Positions 51,320 to 64,000 of a stretch of 64,000 nt of DNA are shown piece after piece (within the stretch, counting starts at the first letter, position 1; every line of letters begins with the position of its first letter). A model generated the notes under the pieces. That model saw only the letters and a list, made by a program, of their open reading frames with translations, was not told the DNA's origin and made no database searches. Made by a program: the position numbers and the translations under genes. The DNA is from Limanda limanda. Taxonomy: Eukaryota; Chordata; Actinopteri; Pleuronectiformes; Pleuronectidae. The stretch spans positions 21,645,507-21,709,506 of the forward strand of contig NC_083637.1 in the NCBI RefSeq assembly GCF_963576545.1, given 5' to 3'.

Positions 51320-51660
51320 CAACAGTCTTATGGATTTAGACCGCATAGCTGTGTTCAACACCATAGTATCCGCTCACCCTGATCATTGAGCGTATGCTAC
51401 TGCTGTGGAATGGATTTGGTCTTACTTGTCTACCAGATGTATTTTCTGTCAGTGTTGGTGACCCTGAACCCTCATCTGCACCTCTCCAACCCTTAGTCCC
51501 TCTGGGCTCTGTTTCCGCACCAATCCTTTTTTCATTTACACGCTCCCAAAATGGTCCAGTCTTAAATTTGTTCGCATTTTGTTGAAACAGAAAGATGCAC
51601 ATTCTTTAAAATCATTCAAAAAAAACTTGAAGGTCCAAAAATGATGGCCTTTTTCCAGCT
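51320..51660 (+). pseudogene. L2-like LINE reverse transcriptase remnant, 5' part
   Basis: Translation with frame changes matches the pattern of an L2-type RT: a degraded D-x-x-x-A-F-x-T-I block near 51335-51360, then V-E-W..SYL, FSVSVGDPEPSSAP and a decayed GVPQGS-LGP-LF block up to 51530. Stops and frameshifts abound. The YADD segment that should follow is missing and another repeat occupies that place. Confidence 0.6.
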
Positions 51661-51670
51661 GAGGGTCTAA

Positions 51671-51920
51671 GTTACATTGCATTACATTACATTTCATTTA
51701 ACTGATGCTTTATCCAAAGCGACTTACAATAAGTGCATTCAACCCCGAGGGTACATACCCAGAACAACAAGAATCAAGAAAGTACAATTTCTTTAAAAAT
51801 AAAGCAAAACTACAAAGTGCTTTAAGTAAGTGCCATTTTAGTGCTACTAAATTGTTAGTTTCAAAATTTGATTCAAGGTATAGTCGGAAGAGATAAGTTC
51901 AAATGCCTTTGTTGTTTAAT
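51671..51920 (+). repeat. Teleost interspersed repeat inserted in the LINE remnant
   Basis: Contains the widespread fish text TTTATCCAAAGCGACTTACA followed by AGTGCATTCAACC, then AGTGCCATTTTAGTGCTAC and TATAGTCGGAAGAG in the usual order. It lies between the two halves of the L2-like remnant, so it is a younger insertion or replacement. Confidence 0.6.
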
Positions 51921-51929
51921 GATTTTTAA

Positions 51930-52320
51930 AAGGTTATGACTTGACTGCTGTAATGCCCTTGACATCGTTGCTAACCAGGCCTCCAGTCTAGCAGTTGTCC
52001 AAAATGCAATGCTGCTACTCATCTTCTAACAGAACCCCAGTACTGAGAATATATTTCCGCCTAAATGCCCCCCCCCCTCTCCTTCATGGCTCCCTGAACG
52101 ATTTAGAATTGATTGTTTGATTGTATTGTTTCCCTACAAATCATTAAATGGGCCAGCCCCAACCTTTTTCTCTGACCTTTAGAACCACATGTCCCAGTAC
52201 GGTCACTCAGGTCTGCTGACCACTTTATTTAAGTTGCTCCAAGATGAAAGTTGAAGCATGGTGATCGTACCTTTGCTGTTGTAGCCCCTAAATTCTGGAA
52301 GCTATTTTTGTTTTTAAATA
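51930..52320 (+). pseudogene. L2-like LINE remnant, 3' part of ORF2
   Basis: Frames include V-x-QNA, SWLPERFRID, SLNGPAPTFFSDL and a P-x-x-WNS-like end, in the order of the C-terminal region of L2/Maui-type ORF2 (the LHWLPV-x-RIDFK and ALNGLAPSYLSDL blocks). Several stops and frame shifts mark it as dead. Confidence 0.6.
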
Positions 52321-54825
52321 TCTTTATTACAACAAATAACATGACTCAACTTCCAATATAATATTCGGAAAATGTTCATATAGGATTGAAAAGATAAGGG
52401 GAGGTTGAATGCAGATGAAAGCTTATTGATGGGTTGAGACTGCAACACACTGTTTATTATCCTCTTGGTAACCATGATGATAAAGATCAGGTGTCACCAC
52501 TACACACACACACACACACACAAACACACCAACACACACTCTTGGACAATATATTCATGAGGATTTTCTGACTTTAATTTTAGTCGTAAACATAAATCCT
52601 AAATGCAGATAAACTGCTGAAGAGGTGAGTCATAGCAATAACCAGAATCCTGTCTCTTCACACAAAATTGCCCACTGAAGACTTAAATCACCAATAGATC
52701 CTCACAACGGTGGAAAACACAACTCACCATTGCTAGGTGACTCAACCTGTTTTTTCTAAACGAACATCAATTGAAAGTCGACAGTGCAGTTGAGGGTTGC
52801 TCTTCAACAGCTGATTGGAAATGTCAGGAGAAACAATGTTTATTATTGCGTGTTCTACAGTCCTTGTATTTGGTAGAATGAAGCAACACTAACCCATCCA
52901 GTACATGAACAAAGTCAACTAATTACACCTCAATCCAATTAAAAACGCCCATTGCTATTGCGCGACTGTTGAGGCAGGAAAATGACTAATTGTGTTCAGG
53001 GGTTGGTGACTTCAAGTCTAGGTCATGTCAAGGCCTCTCCTCTGTGTGAACCACCACATTCCACACACAGAGACAAAGAGCACATTTGATGAGTAGAAGT
53101 GAATAAAGGAAATGCCATCCGCTGCAACACCTATTTTATCGCAGTTATACTAACGGTTGATATATTTCCAAAACAAAATCACTGATGTGAAAGTTCTGTC
53201 ATGAACTACATCGTAGCGTATCCTTGTGCATTCATATACGTTTAAGGCAAAGAAGAAGAAGAAGAAACGCAAACACAATGGTTTCCCCAGAGCAATGGTG
53301 TGGGCTTGCTTCTTTGCTGTGACAGAGTGTTTGTGAAGGTTTTTCTTTAGTTTCCATGAGAATGACTTGTCTTCTCCCTCTGAGAGCCATCTGTGGATCT
53401 CTACTTCTCCTTCAATAATGACATTAATGAGGGAGCTTAGAGATGTCTGTAGAGACAGACTCTTGGCTTCAGCTCAATTCATCAACCAAGTCCCGAAAAA
53501 AAATAGGAGATCTGCCGAAACGACGCTGCTCGCAAGGACAAATATGAAGCACATAAACTAGGCTTAATGGAGCCTATGAATGAGCCACTAAAATGGTTGC
53601 AGCCGGTATCGTGTATTGAGATGAGAGCCCTTACATACTTTATTCATTAGTTCTTAACAAATTAAAATATGTCATTTTTTGTGTGCTCTTGTAAAGTTAA
53701 TTAACTTGCATTTTGTAAAACACTGTGCCACTGCCTTCAGCACATCAAGTTCTTAACATTTGTTGTAATAGCCATAAGTTAGATCAACTCAACAGCAGTT
53801 TTTACATAGAAACACAAGATGGACTTCATCAATAAGATACTGTGTTGGGGCCTCCAGTGAGGCAGAGGCCTGGCCAAACAATAGGAGCCGAAGAGAAAGA
53901 GTGGTAGTGAGGGTCCTCCAGCCTCTTCGACCAAAACTAGGTCTTCTATTCACTGAGCTGTTCTCCACAGACAATGGGACTGAGTGAGTGACTGAGTGAG
54001 TGAGTCAGCACGTTGAAATTGACAATGGCAAGTATACACGTGTCTTTTTTTTCTGGATCTACATAAGCTATATACACACTCATGCACACAAACACAGATA
54101 GAAGAAGCCCCTATAGCCGTGCCTTGCAACCCGGTCACGGCTTCTCCGCAGTCTAAATATGTCTCCCTATTGAACATCTGGGCTCTATCCAAAGTGAAAG
54201 GCTCTCCTTTATTAATCTCACACTCTTATAGCTTGTGAATGGGGATTTGATGTGTCTTGTTCGTCCCTCTGGTCATGAACCCTGCTCTGTGATATTTTAC
54301 TCCCAGGGAGATTGTGGAAGTGGAATGGTCCTTTATTTTCCAATTTCCATGGCTGATTACGTGTCAGAAGTGACTTTCTTCACTCTTTTATCCATTCTGA
54401 TTCTCACCGCACATTAAAATGAGTTATGAGTCAAGCTATGGCTGGGAGACATTTCTTTCTTTTCTTTTCTGTTTTTCCTTTGCATCATGTTTGAAATTCA
54501 AATGTGCAAATCTTAACCCACTGTTTAGTGAAAATGACTTGGGTGTGAAGTTATTTCTCTGTTGAATAATTCATACAGAAACTTTCAGAAGGGGGGTGCC
54601 TGGTTTTCATTTCCCCCAAAAGTCTGGGCAGAAACAATGAGCTATGGGAACAAATTCGGCGAGTCAATCGGCAACTCCCATGCAAACACAGCCGCTCATT
54701 GTGTGGTAGTGAGATGGGACAAGAGACGGAGGAGTAGAAAGAAGAGGGAAAAGTTGATATTTCCTACTGAATAGGTGAGAGGAGGAGCAGAGCAGAACTA
54801 AGGCACCTGTCTCAATAGGAATACT
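52321..54825. other. No gene seen
   Basis: Intergenic. A (CA)n run at 52502-52540 and a GAAGAA run at 53250-53266 are the only notable words. Confidence 0.5.
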
Positions 54826-54962
<137 letters not shown>

Positions 54963-57582
54963 TCCTCAAGATGGAGAAAGATTGGGGGAAACAAGTACTT
55001 ATAAGGGTGAGGTCTCTTCAAGCTTAAAGAAAATCTTGAATTCTGTCCCTCTCTTGCCGGGTTTCCTTCGTGTGTGTGTGTGTGTGTTTGTGTGTGTAGG
55101 GGTGCGTAGAAAAGAAACGAGGTGGCTGTATCCCCCTCCTTAGACAAAGGGCGCAGATGGCTAGCCCTCCTCAGCTTTGGGGTGGGGCTGTGTGGGCAGA
55201 CGCCTGCGACGGAGCGCCGTGCCCTCCCATGGAGTTCATTTCAGTTCCCCACTGAAAGAGACGGCAGACAGGGGGGGCCCTGCTTACAACAAGCCAGACT
55301 TAGAAACCCCCTTCAACACCCCAAGCACCCTCACCACTGGCCCGTGACCCTTGCTCCTCACCGGGTCACATACACAGTTACGAAGGTGGGAGGAATGCCA
55401 AAGCAGCGGAGGGAGAGAGTCAGACAGAGACACAGCCGAGTAATAAAAACTGGACAGTTTAAGAAGAAACAGGAACTGATTTCACAGTGCTGTAAGAGAG
55501 ATGAGAGCCTGACAGAAGGAGAAAAACATACGATATGTTTCAAGTTATTTAATGTGGCAATATTAAGTGAAATGTCAATTTAGCTGCAAACTTTGACAAT
55601 GTAGTTCCACTTCAATGTAAATGTATGTATGTAAGTATTAGGCATTAAACTTCAATGCAAAAATACTTTCAATTCTGAAATAACCAGATTGGAACAGCTG
55701 AGATTGTTCAATTTAAATCATGTCAATTTTTCTCAGCTTAGTATAGTTCACATACGAGATAAATAGCAGAGCTTAAAGAAGCTAAATAGCAAGTGTCCAT
55801 ATTACAAGTGTATTAATTGGAAGGAATAGTTCGACGTTTTGGCAAAAGTTTTATTTGTTTTCTTGCCAATAGCTAAAGGAGCATTGTGTTGTTAGATTAG
55901 CCTAGCTGTAATGCAACAGTTTCCTAAGGATATACTCTTTTGTATAGTATTAAATCAAATTGAATGAGCTTTATAAGTGTTTTTTTTTTTCTTCTTTTAC
56001 CTTTACACTGAGTCTAGCTAGCTGTTTAATGCTAGTCTTTATACTCAGCTAAGCTAACTCCATGCTGGCTCTCGCTGCATTTACAAAGTGATATCCTTCT
56101 AACTAAGTCTCGGCAAATGAGACTAATAACCAAAATGAGGAATTTATATTTATTCCAAATAATTTAATGTGTCAAGGTTAAAAACTCGACCATAGCGATG
56201 ATCAGACCACAAACATACAGCATCAACACAGGGCAACATACGGGGACAGAGACAGAGAAGCTGTTTCCAGACATACAGCAAACTCCGGAAAATAGGGTCC
56301 AGACATTTTCACACATGAAGAATGCAGGAGGAGTCCAGGTCAGACATGTTCACAACAACAGGAAAATATCCAGAAAATTCAGGCGAGGGTGGAAGCTAAA
56401 GCCAAAGCAGGACATACAACGTTTAAATTCTGTTGCAGAAACCGCAGTGTTTTTGTTTCAACACCAGCGTCGGCCCTTCTAACCAGAAGCTCTCAGATCT
56501 CATTGTCTTTCCAAGTGGACATCCTTGTCAACATCTTCTGCATGAAGAGATATTTCTATTATTTTGGCCTTTTTCCTCCCAGTATGCATCCTATGAATGT
56601 TAGAGACAGTCGCTGGCTGTGATATTCTCATAAGGCCTCAATTGGAAATTTTACTAGGGGTACCTAGAAAAGAAAGAGTTCTGGAAAATATCTGGAACAA
56701 CCGCCTTGGACATTGCATGTTCAGACTTCAGTTAATGTCTGGAAGAAACTCGAGACAGTAAATGAAGACACAGCAGGGAGGACAAGGATTAGAAGACTGA
56801 CACTGACCCAGAATTATCAGTCCGCTCCACCTATCTGAAATACTTTAAAAAATCTTATGAGGAGTTTGTTTGCTATTGTGATATGTTCATGTCCCAATCA
56901 TCCCTCCCTAACTTCTGTTCTGACGCTGTAACCTTCTGCAGATAGCTCGTTCTTGTTTCAGAAGATCTCTCAGCTCCACGGCGACATCATGGTCAAACTG
57001 TTCCAACTCGCCTGATTAGCGGTGAGCCAATCCTGCACATGTTTAGCCGACGCAAAAACAAGTCAAAACAACCCGTCGACTTTCTCTAAGCGGAGTTTGA
57101 TTAAGGGCAGCATTCGTCCAGGGATAATCTGCAGGTGATTATCTGTGGTAGACAGGGAAGAGGAGCCGGGATGCACATTCATAATTCCTATGTAATACAC
57201 TGCACTTAGTCCCTTTGACCCAATGACCCATATCCTGTCTTGTAGAAGGGGGAGCCTATATTGTGATACTGAAAGGCTTACAATGGCTTATGTGGAGGGA
57301 CCTCAGGCACAGTGAGGCGCTTGTCAACCCACTCCTGATCCAGGGGGATTTGACCACAATGTGTGCATTATAATGGGCAGTGGGATGCATGTAGGCACTA
57401 GCAGCTGCCCCATACACTGTACAGAAAGTATTGCTGGGTGTGTGTGTTAAAGGAGGACGAAGGGAGGGGGGGGTGTTTTCAAATAAAGACTGAAAAGGCA
57501 GGAGAATATTGTTTGCCATGTTGAAGGGGGCAAGTATTGTGTGTTATTTATCTTGTTAACGTGTGCCTATGTGGGCATCAGC

Positions 57583-57584
<2 letters not shown>
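54963..57584. other. No gene seen
   Basis: Contains a short (TG)n at 55071-55098, a GC-richer patch (55130-55380) with a 153-codon frame lacking any domain, and AT-rich sequence beyond. Nothing further is recognised. Confidence 0.5.
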
Positions 57585-57623
<39 letters not shown>

Positions 57624-57634
57624 TGTTTGTGTTT
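57585..57634. repeat. (TG)n microsatellite
   Basis: About 50 bp TG array. A second TG array of about 27 bp is at 57759-57785. Confidence 0.95.
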
Positions 57635-57757
57635 GTTGTACAAACCAATTCCTGCTGGGGCGAGAAGAGGACATGCGCATACATATTAAACATTTATGAA
57701 TATGTACACCCAGCTGAAGATTGTTTGCAATTCTGAGTATGTAGTATCTAGTGCGTG

Positions 57758-57785
<28 letters not shown>

Positions 57786-57790
<5 letters not shown>

Positions 57791-58430
57791 GGTGGGTGTG
57801 GGTTGGTGTGAGTATGTGTTGGGTTTGAGAGGGATAAAGGACAGATTGTTGTCAAGGCTGTGAGCATGAAAACACTGTGTGTAACTGTAATGAGGGAGAT
57901 GAAGTGAGTAAGAAAAGGTTTTGTGTTACTGTCGCACAGTAAATGTGAGTGTGAGTGTTAATGTGTGTGTGTCTGTGTGTAGAGTCCCAGAGTGTAGCGT
58001 TACAGTGCAGAGGGGTGGAGCCCTTGTTAGTATCTCGTGAATGGAGGTCAGTGTGACTCCTGGATAGCAGGGATGAGAAAGGAAAACATGACAGATAGAG
58101 GATAAGTCAACAACTTCTCCTCGTCTCTCTCTTTCTTTCCCTTGGCCTTTCCACTTCTCTTCTCCTTTGACCAGTTTGACTCCCTCCTCCCTTCATCCCC
58201 AGTCTCAGTCATGTTCAAAGCAGGGGAACTGCACTGTAACCCAATTACTGTGTCGCTACCACATATGAGTGCGTGTGACTTCACAAAAGTAAAGCAGGAA
58301 ATTGCTTTAGTGAAAGAGACCAAACACTATTCAGATAATAGAGAGACTGTAGTTCAGGGTGTAGAGAGGGAAAATGTAGCCACCACAGGGTCAGGGGAGT
58401 TTTTTTTTTTTTAAACTCTGTTCAAACAAA
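57786..58430. other. No gene seen
   Basis: GT-rich low complexity, then pyrimidine-rich sequence; no gene recognised. Confidence 0.5.
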
Positions 58431-58650
58431 TCTTGATGACAACTTTCAGGTCAGTCAACACAGACGTAATCGACTCTTTCAGGCCCCGGCGGTGACCCTG
58501 CATGTTTGGCGCTGGTGTGAACGGGTCAACAACTGAACTGACCCATGACCCTGCTTCACACCTGTGTTTGATGTGGGTCACAAGCTGCTCAGCCCTGGGA
58601 TGACCGGGCGAACAGAATCCCACTTCAGGCGCCACGTGTTCTGGGGTGAA
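58431..58650. repeat. Possible MITE fragment with internal hairpin
   Basis: GGTGTGAACGGGTCA (58514-58528) pairs with TGACCCTGCTTCACACC (58546-58562) as a near-perfect hairpin, and GTGGGTCAC/GTGACCC-type words repeat around it. This 'gtgtgaacgggtca' vocabulary is typical of fish non-autonomous DNA transposons. The ends were not found. Confidence 0.4.
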
Positions 58651-61600
58651 AGTGGTGTTGGTCCTATCAGCCAGTTAGGAGGATTTCCCCTGTGAGGAGC
58701 ATGGAATTGGGCAAATTCTGCGACCAAATGTGATTATTATATTTTACCCCTGTTTTTATATAATCCACAATAGATAATACCTATATTATTCTTATAATAT
58801 GTTTGGACATTAACACATGGTCCACTTTTTGCTTAAACCACGTTTTTGTCACGCAAAAAAATATGACCTTTATATCTTTTAGTCATTGGAACGTCAGCCT
58901 TTATATTTATTCATATAAATTTCAGGCAAAGTAGCAGGGACGAAAATTGAAGGCAGTAATATTCATTTTTGTTCGGCTGTCAAAAGAGATATCCACAATT
59001 TGAAACGTGACGATTGCGAAACATGTTTTTGTAAGCCATTCAAATTATTATTATCTGTATTTTCATTGGATGGCTGTCAACATTTTTGATTTAAAAGTAA
59101 ATTTTTCTTCTCAGAAAAAAAGCCTAAACCTATTTTTCATTGTGGCGTCTGTGCTCTGATCTCATCTCTTCTCTTGCTCTGGTGCGATGCCTCTCACATG
59201 CAAGCAGCAGCTCAATTTCCTCAAAAGCACCAAGATAGCCCCGGCAGAAAGTTTATCCTGATCCATACCCCCCCCCCCTCTGACGTTTCCAGCTCCTCTC
59301 CGCCTCTTACATCTCTCCTCTGTGTGCTACACCTTCACTCCTCTGTGCCCTTCATCCTCTCCATCCAACTCCTTTTTTTCTTCCTTTTCTCACCTCAGCA
59401 CAGAGAGAGAGAGAGCAAGAGAGGAAAAAAGGGGAGGGGGGCACTCGAGTTGCCCTCCAAATCTCTGCTGGCAGACTATCTAGAGAGAGAGGGAGAGAGA
59501 GGAGGAGAGGCAGACAGAGAGAAATAGGCTTCAGCCACCCCCCTCCCCTCACCATCCCCCACTGTTGCTACTGTTGTCGTCCCCTTCAAATGTCTGCAGG
59601 CGGGCTGTGGAAGGCCAGAGAGAGAGAGAGAGAGACAGCGAGGGAAGGTGCAGGTTTGGGAGTCTTCGCAACAGGGGGATAGTTCTCAGGACGGCAGGAA
59701 ATAACCCATGTTGGTTTTTTTTCCGTTGGTAATCCTTTTTTAATATCAGGTTCTGAGACGGTGGGGGTGGGAGAGGATAAGAAGGCAGGAGTGGGGAGAG
59801 AGACAAAAGAGGGATCCAGGCCAGACAAAACGATTGGCGGCTCCCGGGGGGACGATATGGTGTCTGTGTGTACATAACACACATCTCAAGTGTTGGAAAT
59901 GAATAGCATTATGGGATTCACACAGTATGTCTTTGCTGCTGAGTAATATAACTGCAATGAATAACAACAATGACCTTTTAAGTTTTTCTCTTTTGATTCC
60001 ACAAAGCTCTTTTTCCAAAAAGACAAATAAATCATTGAATGACATACAGACAAATGCGTCGTCCACATAATTCAGAGTGATACTCCATGTGACGGCTTTA
60101 AAGTTGCTTTCCTTGTTGACAATAATATTTGAGACATAATTTTGCCAGATTCTTTTCAGTATTTAACTATTTAACTTAGGTTCAAAAGTTTAACGTTGCA
60201 TCAATCAATGGTTTATATCAAAAATAATCCATTATGTACAGAATTATCACTTGTGTCCCCATCCACCTTGTTCATACACCCGCACAGTAGCAGAAAAGTT
60301 GAGCCAGCTGTAGCCATTCTGGTCAAAATCACAAGGCAGATAAATTCATTATCAGCTGACTGGTCTAAAGAGTTTAACTTTTGTAGCTAAAGATCCTAAT
60401 AACTTTAGTTCAAACCAAAAAAAAGTGACCAAAACAGAGCTATACTAAGATAAAAGTAGTAACTTCTTGGCCAGAAACATGACTTTAAATGAATTCTGTT
60501 GTTTCTGTGTCCCTGCTGGATGGTTAAATAGGGAGACTAAAGAGGGAACTTGCCATAGCATCTATGTAATATGACAATATGTCAAAGTGTCTTCAGCTTC
60601 GGGGATTCCTCTTCCTGCAAGTGACTAAACACGTCTTAAAACACGCAAAAAGCCATGAAATTAATCTATAGCTTTTTAAATTTCATTCAAAAAATATATA
60701 TAAACAAACTGAAGAGCATTTTTTTTATTCACTCATCGGAAACTGTTCTGTTTTTGATGAGCTTATGAAAATAGTGCAACATTAACTTTATCTGCTAAAG
60801 AGCAAGACATTGACCCCAGCAGTTGGTGCATGGAGACCAAACTGCAGTTAAAGGAGAATGAATATTGGACCTGTGACCAGAGAAATGATTTCAATAGATG
60901 CTACTGCTGCTCCATGTCTGCTCCATGTGTAAACAGGCAGCTGTTTGCTCTCGCTTTTGCCGGAATAACTTAACATGAAGTGGTGAAACATGACATCACT
61001 CTTGCTGAGTCATATAAATACTTTGTAGGTTCTGTCATTTAATGTACGTGTTCAACATTTGACTCAAGAGTTTCTTGTATGAAAGAGAAACGTTCGTACT
61101 GTCATATACTGTTCAGTGCTGCAGCAGCTAAATCCTGTTCATCACACAGTTAATGCTATAATGACAAATGTCGTACTCATCAGTGGTCTACGTGTAACCT
61201 GGGTGAATGTACGCCCCAACGGACACAAAAAAGTAATGATCTCATGATGTTAAGAAGCTTAACTACCTCACATTTCTTTCTTACATTTAAATCTTATAAG
61301 TGCAGACCATGATCCAATAACCACTTAACCTTATATATCCCTTATATCCTCACTAATCTTGGCTGAAGTGGTCTCAGGTACTTTGTACCGCTCAATTCAA
61401 TTAATTGTAAAACGTCATTATCTGCTGGCTTTTTTTCCCAGCTCTCATTTCTACTAGTTGCTCCTTAGTTGTGTCATGTTTGTTTCCCTGTGAACAAGAC
61501 TTCTCATTGTCAATGAGACGATTGATTTAAATAAAGCTTAAAATAAGGAGCATGTTGTTTTTGCAGCTTGTTCTCCCACAACAGACTTTAAACTAGTGAA

Positions 61601-64000
61601 GACGCTTTGAATAAACTTTATTCCACTTCCAAAAAGTCGAAACATTCCTTCAAAGGCAAACTTCTCTGAATACTTAGGGCCAGATCAGTTCGGGCTCACA
61701 CTGATAAGAGAGAGAAGGACCTGCCTTCTTTCTCAGTCATTAATCAGTGTCACTTAGGGAAATCTACGTCTGCCATTAGCGTTCCATTGTAGAGATAGTG
61801 GCTGACACAAAAGAGGAGGATCATCCCACAAGACACAGTTCACAGTAGCCCGGTTGTACCTTATTGACCCCCTTTATGGCAGATGCACCCCTTTTCCTAG
61901 AGGAGTTAGGCATCTGTCTTGACTGTCTTCCTCTCCTCCCCCACCTCCTTTCTTATACAGGGTGTGGTGGATAGAGAAAGGAACAAAAAAAAAGGAGGGA
62001 AAGAGGAAAAAAGAAAACGATACAGTGTCTCTATTAAGTCATTGTCAGTAAACATGTACATCACCCTCTTTTCAGGAAGCCTCGTGACCCGAGCATTTAG
62101 CACAGCGGTGGCATATATACACACTCACCACACATGTGCGCAGTATTTGTCCAGCAGCAGTCGGACAATTGCTGAAATTCCTGGTGGTCAGGGAAGAGGA
62201 GCGGCTCACTCAGCTGAGTGCAACATACGTCCCGTGACTTAAAGCCTGTGGGCCGAGTTAGTTTGAAAATCTGCCACGGAACAACAACGTGCAGTGATGA
62301 CAGGTTTTGCATCATGTGACATTCTCAGCTTTCCTTAAGTTACATTTTACTTAGGATTAAAGTCCTGGTTTAAGAGGTAGTACAGAGAACGGTGATGTTA
62401 AGATTCCTTTTCTATCATATCGACATCTCCAACATTTCCATAGTAACAGCAAGCTCCACCAATCACAGACACTTTTCTTAAAACGCAGTTGATATCATAC
62501 AGACTTGTAGTTTCTACAGGAACGTATAATATAGATGACTGACAGTAAACCTGAGCATCTTGACTTTCTGTCATTTCTATAGATTTTACAAATTTTAAAT
62601 CCATTTCAAATTGGAGTGCTTTGTGCTGCCATTATTAAATAATAACACTGAACCATGTGATCCCCCCATCTTGTCTTTGTGAAGGTTTTCTATTCTTCCG
62701 ATTTGTATTTTAATGTTTGTAAGCTGGTGTCCCCTCTATATAGAGAGATAATTACAAAACATAATTGGGGACAAAATAGCGACCATGAAGTCAAACAATG
62801 GTCCGATTTAATGAAAATTCTACACGGATTATAAGTTTAACATGCTGATATGCAACCATAGCTGTGGAGGGATGTTCAAAATTAAATCTAGCTAATCCTA
62901 AATTAATACAACTTGAATTATTTCTGAGTTTAATTCCAGTCAAGTACATTTCATCTTAATCACACTCATTTTAGACGAGATTGGTCCTGTTAATTCACTC
63001 CAGTCCAATCCAGTGCGACTCGGTTCAGTGTCACAGAGTGGAGTCATCCCCAGGGCGATCAAATCCTGCTCGATTTAGTCCACCATAGCATAACCTACTT
63101 CAGTCCGGCCCAACAGTCTGACCAAGTTAAGCCTTGTTCTTCTCGCCAGTTCACGCCTGTCGTCTTAACCTTCCTGACTGAACAGTGTGACGCTGTGCAT
63201 CGGACCCAGCTCGGATCAGCACACTTCAGGCTCTTCTCTGTCTCTTCCTCCTGGATCCCTGGTTTCTGGTGATAAGGAGGTTAAAGGGCGGCGTGTGTGT
63301 GTGTGGGGGGGAAGACTGTAGATCATAGTGATGGGCCATAGTTCTTCCCTTTTCAGCTGAGGATGCACATAAAAACACTACCATCATCCACTTTGTGAAA
63401 CTACATTGATCCCTACAGCAGTTTACAGCGATATTAACAGATAATCAGGTCAGGTTGATTTAGGTGACGTGGTCCGGTGTACTAGACATAAGAACATAAT
63501 GTCACCTACATGCAAACAATATATATAGCTAATCCATTCTATTGTAAGAAAGCTTTGAAATCAATGAAAAAAAAATCAACATATACTGTTGTTTATAATA
63601 AAATGTACACACATATACAGTGTACACTAGTACTTTGCTGAATTCTTGACAAGTGAAAAGGGAAATTGGATGCTATTGATCTCCAATGCAGGATTAGATT
63701 TCCAATAGCAAAAGGATACATGTCTCATTGTACAGTGGGAGGAGCATATGACAGAGTGGCCTATATATAACCCATAGCAGGGAGTCAATAGCCAGGGAAA
63801 CAAATAACTCTGTGGCCGTAGGCAATCTATACCACTAGTTCCTCTCAGCAGTAGCAGCATTTGTCACATGGATCTCTTAATAGTGAGAGTGCAAATCAGG
63901 TTCCCATCTGGTCCCAGAGCTGAAGTCAGTAGGACCTCCTGCGTGGTTCTGGTTTAAGGCCACTTCATGGCCATCACTGTTGATTCTAGCTCCTTTTTGT
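58651..64000. other. No gene seen; distal intergenic DNA
   Basis: AT-rich with a pyrimidine/purine-rich block at 59270-59640 (short GA runs at 59400-59414 and 59617-59635). Short frames only. In mammals ADD3 lies upstream of MXI1, but no adducin-like coding sequence is visible here. Confidence 0.5.

Noticed and set aside
55122..55583. 153-codon plus-strand frame
   Set aside because: No recognisable domain, no promoter or splice context, composition of a GC-rich patch; likely chance.

Overview
The window is vertebrate nuclear DNA, almost certainly from a ray-finned (teleost) fish. The signs are a spliced mxi1 (MAX-interactor) gene with long introns, an intact BEL/Pao LTR retrotransposon (a class found in fish but absent from mammals), very long (CA)n, (GA)n, (TA)n and (CTTT)n microsatellites, and several interspersed repeats whose wording is typical of percomorph fish. 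There is no operon structure, and most open frames are chance or microsatellite artefacts.

Layout. (1) 1-5864, plus strand: the body and 3' LTR of a BEL/Pao retrotransposon with one uninterrupted gag-protease-RT-RNase H-integrase frame; the 5' end runs off the window. (2) 5865-8970: intergenic DNA with one possible terminal exon of an unknown plus-strand gene. (3) 8971-39000, minus strand: mxi1. I reconstructed two alternative first exons (38769-39000 and 36354-36426) and five common exons (36031-36133, 31897-31926, 14167-14281, 12404-12602, 11456-11619). All junctions are GT-AG and keep frame, giving predicted proteins of 280 aa (long) and 227 aa (short). The 3' UTR extends to candidate poly(A) signals near 10175 or 8971. 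(4) 36.4-39.3 kb: CpG-rich promoter territory with ZNF143-like, E-box/CRE, CCAAT, GC-box and TATA-like sites. (5) 39.3-64 kb: about 25 kb with no gene I can support. It holds microsatellites, LINE remnants and MITEs.

Function. Mxi1 is a bHLH-leucine-zipper repressor. It pairs with MAX, binds CACGTG E-boxes and recruits SIN3/HDAC through an N-terminal SIN3-interaction domain, opposing MYC. Both first exons encode a SIN3-interaction-like helix and splice in the same phase into the shared bHLHZ exons, so this is a two-promoter, two-N-terminus gene like the mammalian MXI1 / MXI1-0 arrangement.

Most interesting points: conservation of the dual-promoter architecture with a fish-specific acidic N-terminus; a TTAA-type MITE nested inside another repeat, with readable boundaries; a second TTAA-type MITE; an L2-like LINE whose catalytic RT segment is replaced by another repeat; a 45-bp sequence leading into (GA)n that occurs identically in two mxi1 introns; a 237-bp polypurine tract and a four-tract G-quadruplex candidate in mxi1 introns; and an apparently intact BEL/Pao frame. 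I did not find a convincing undescribed multi-gene system.
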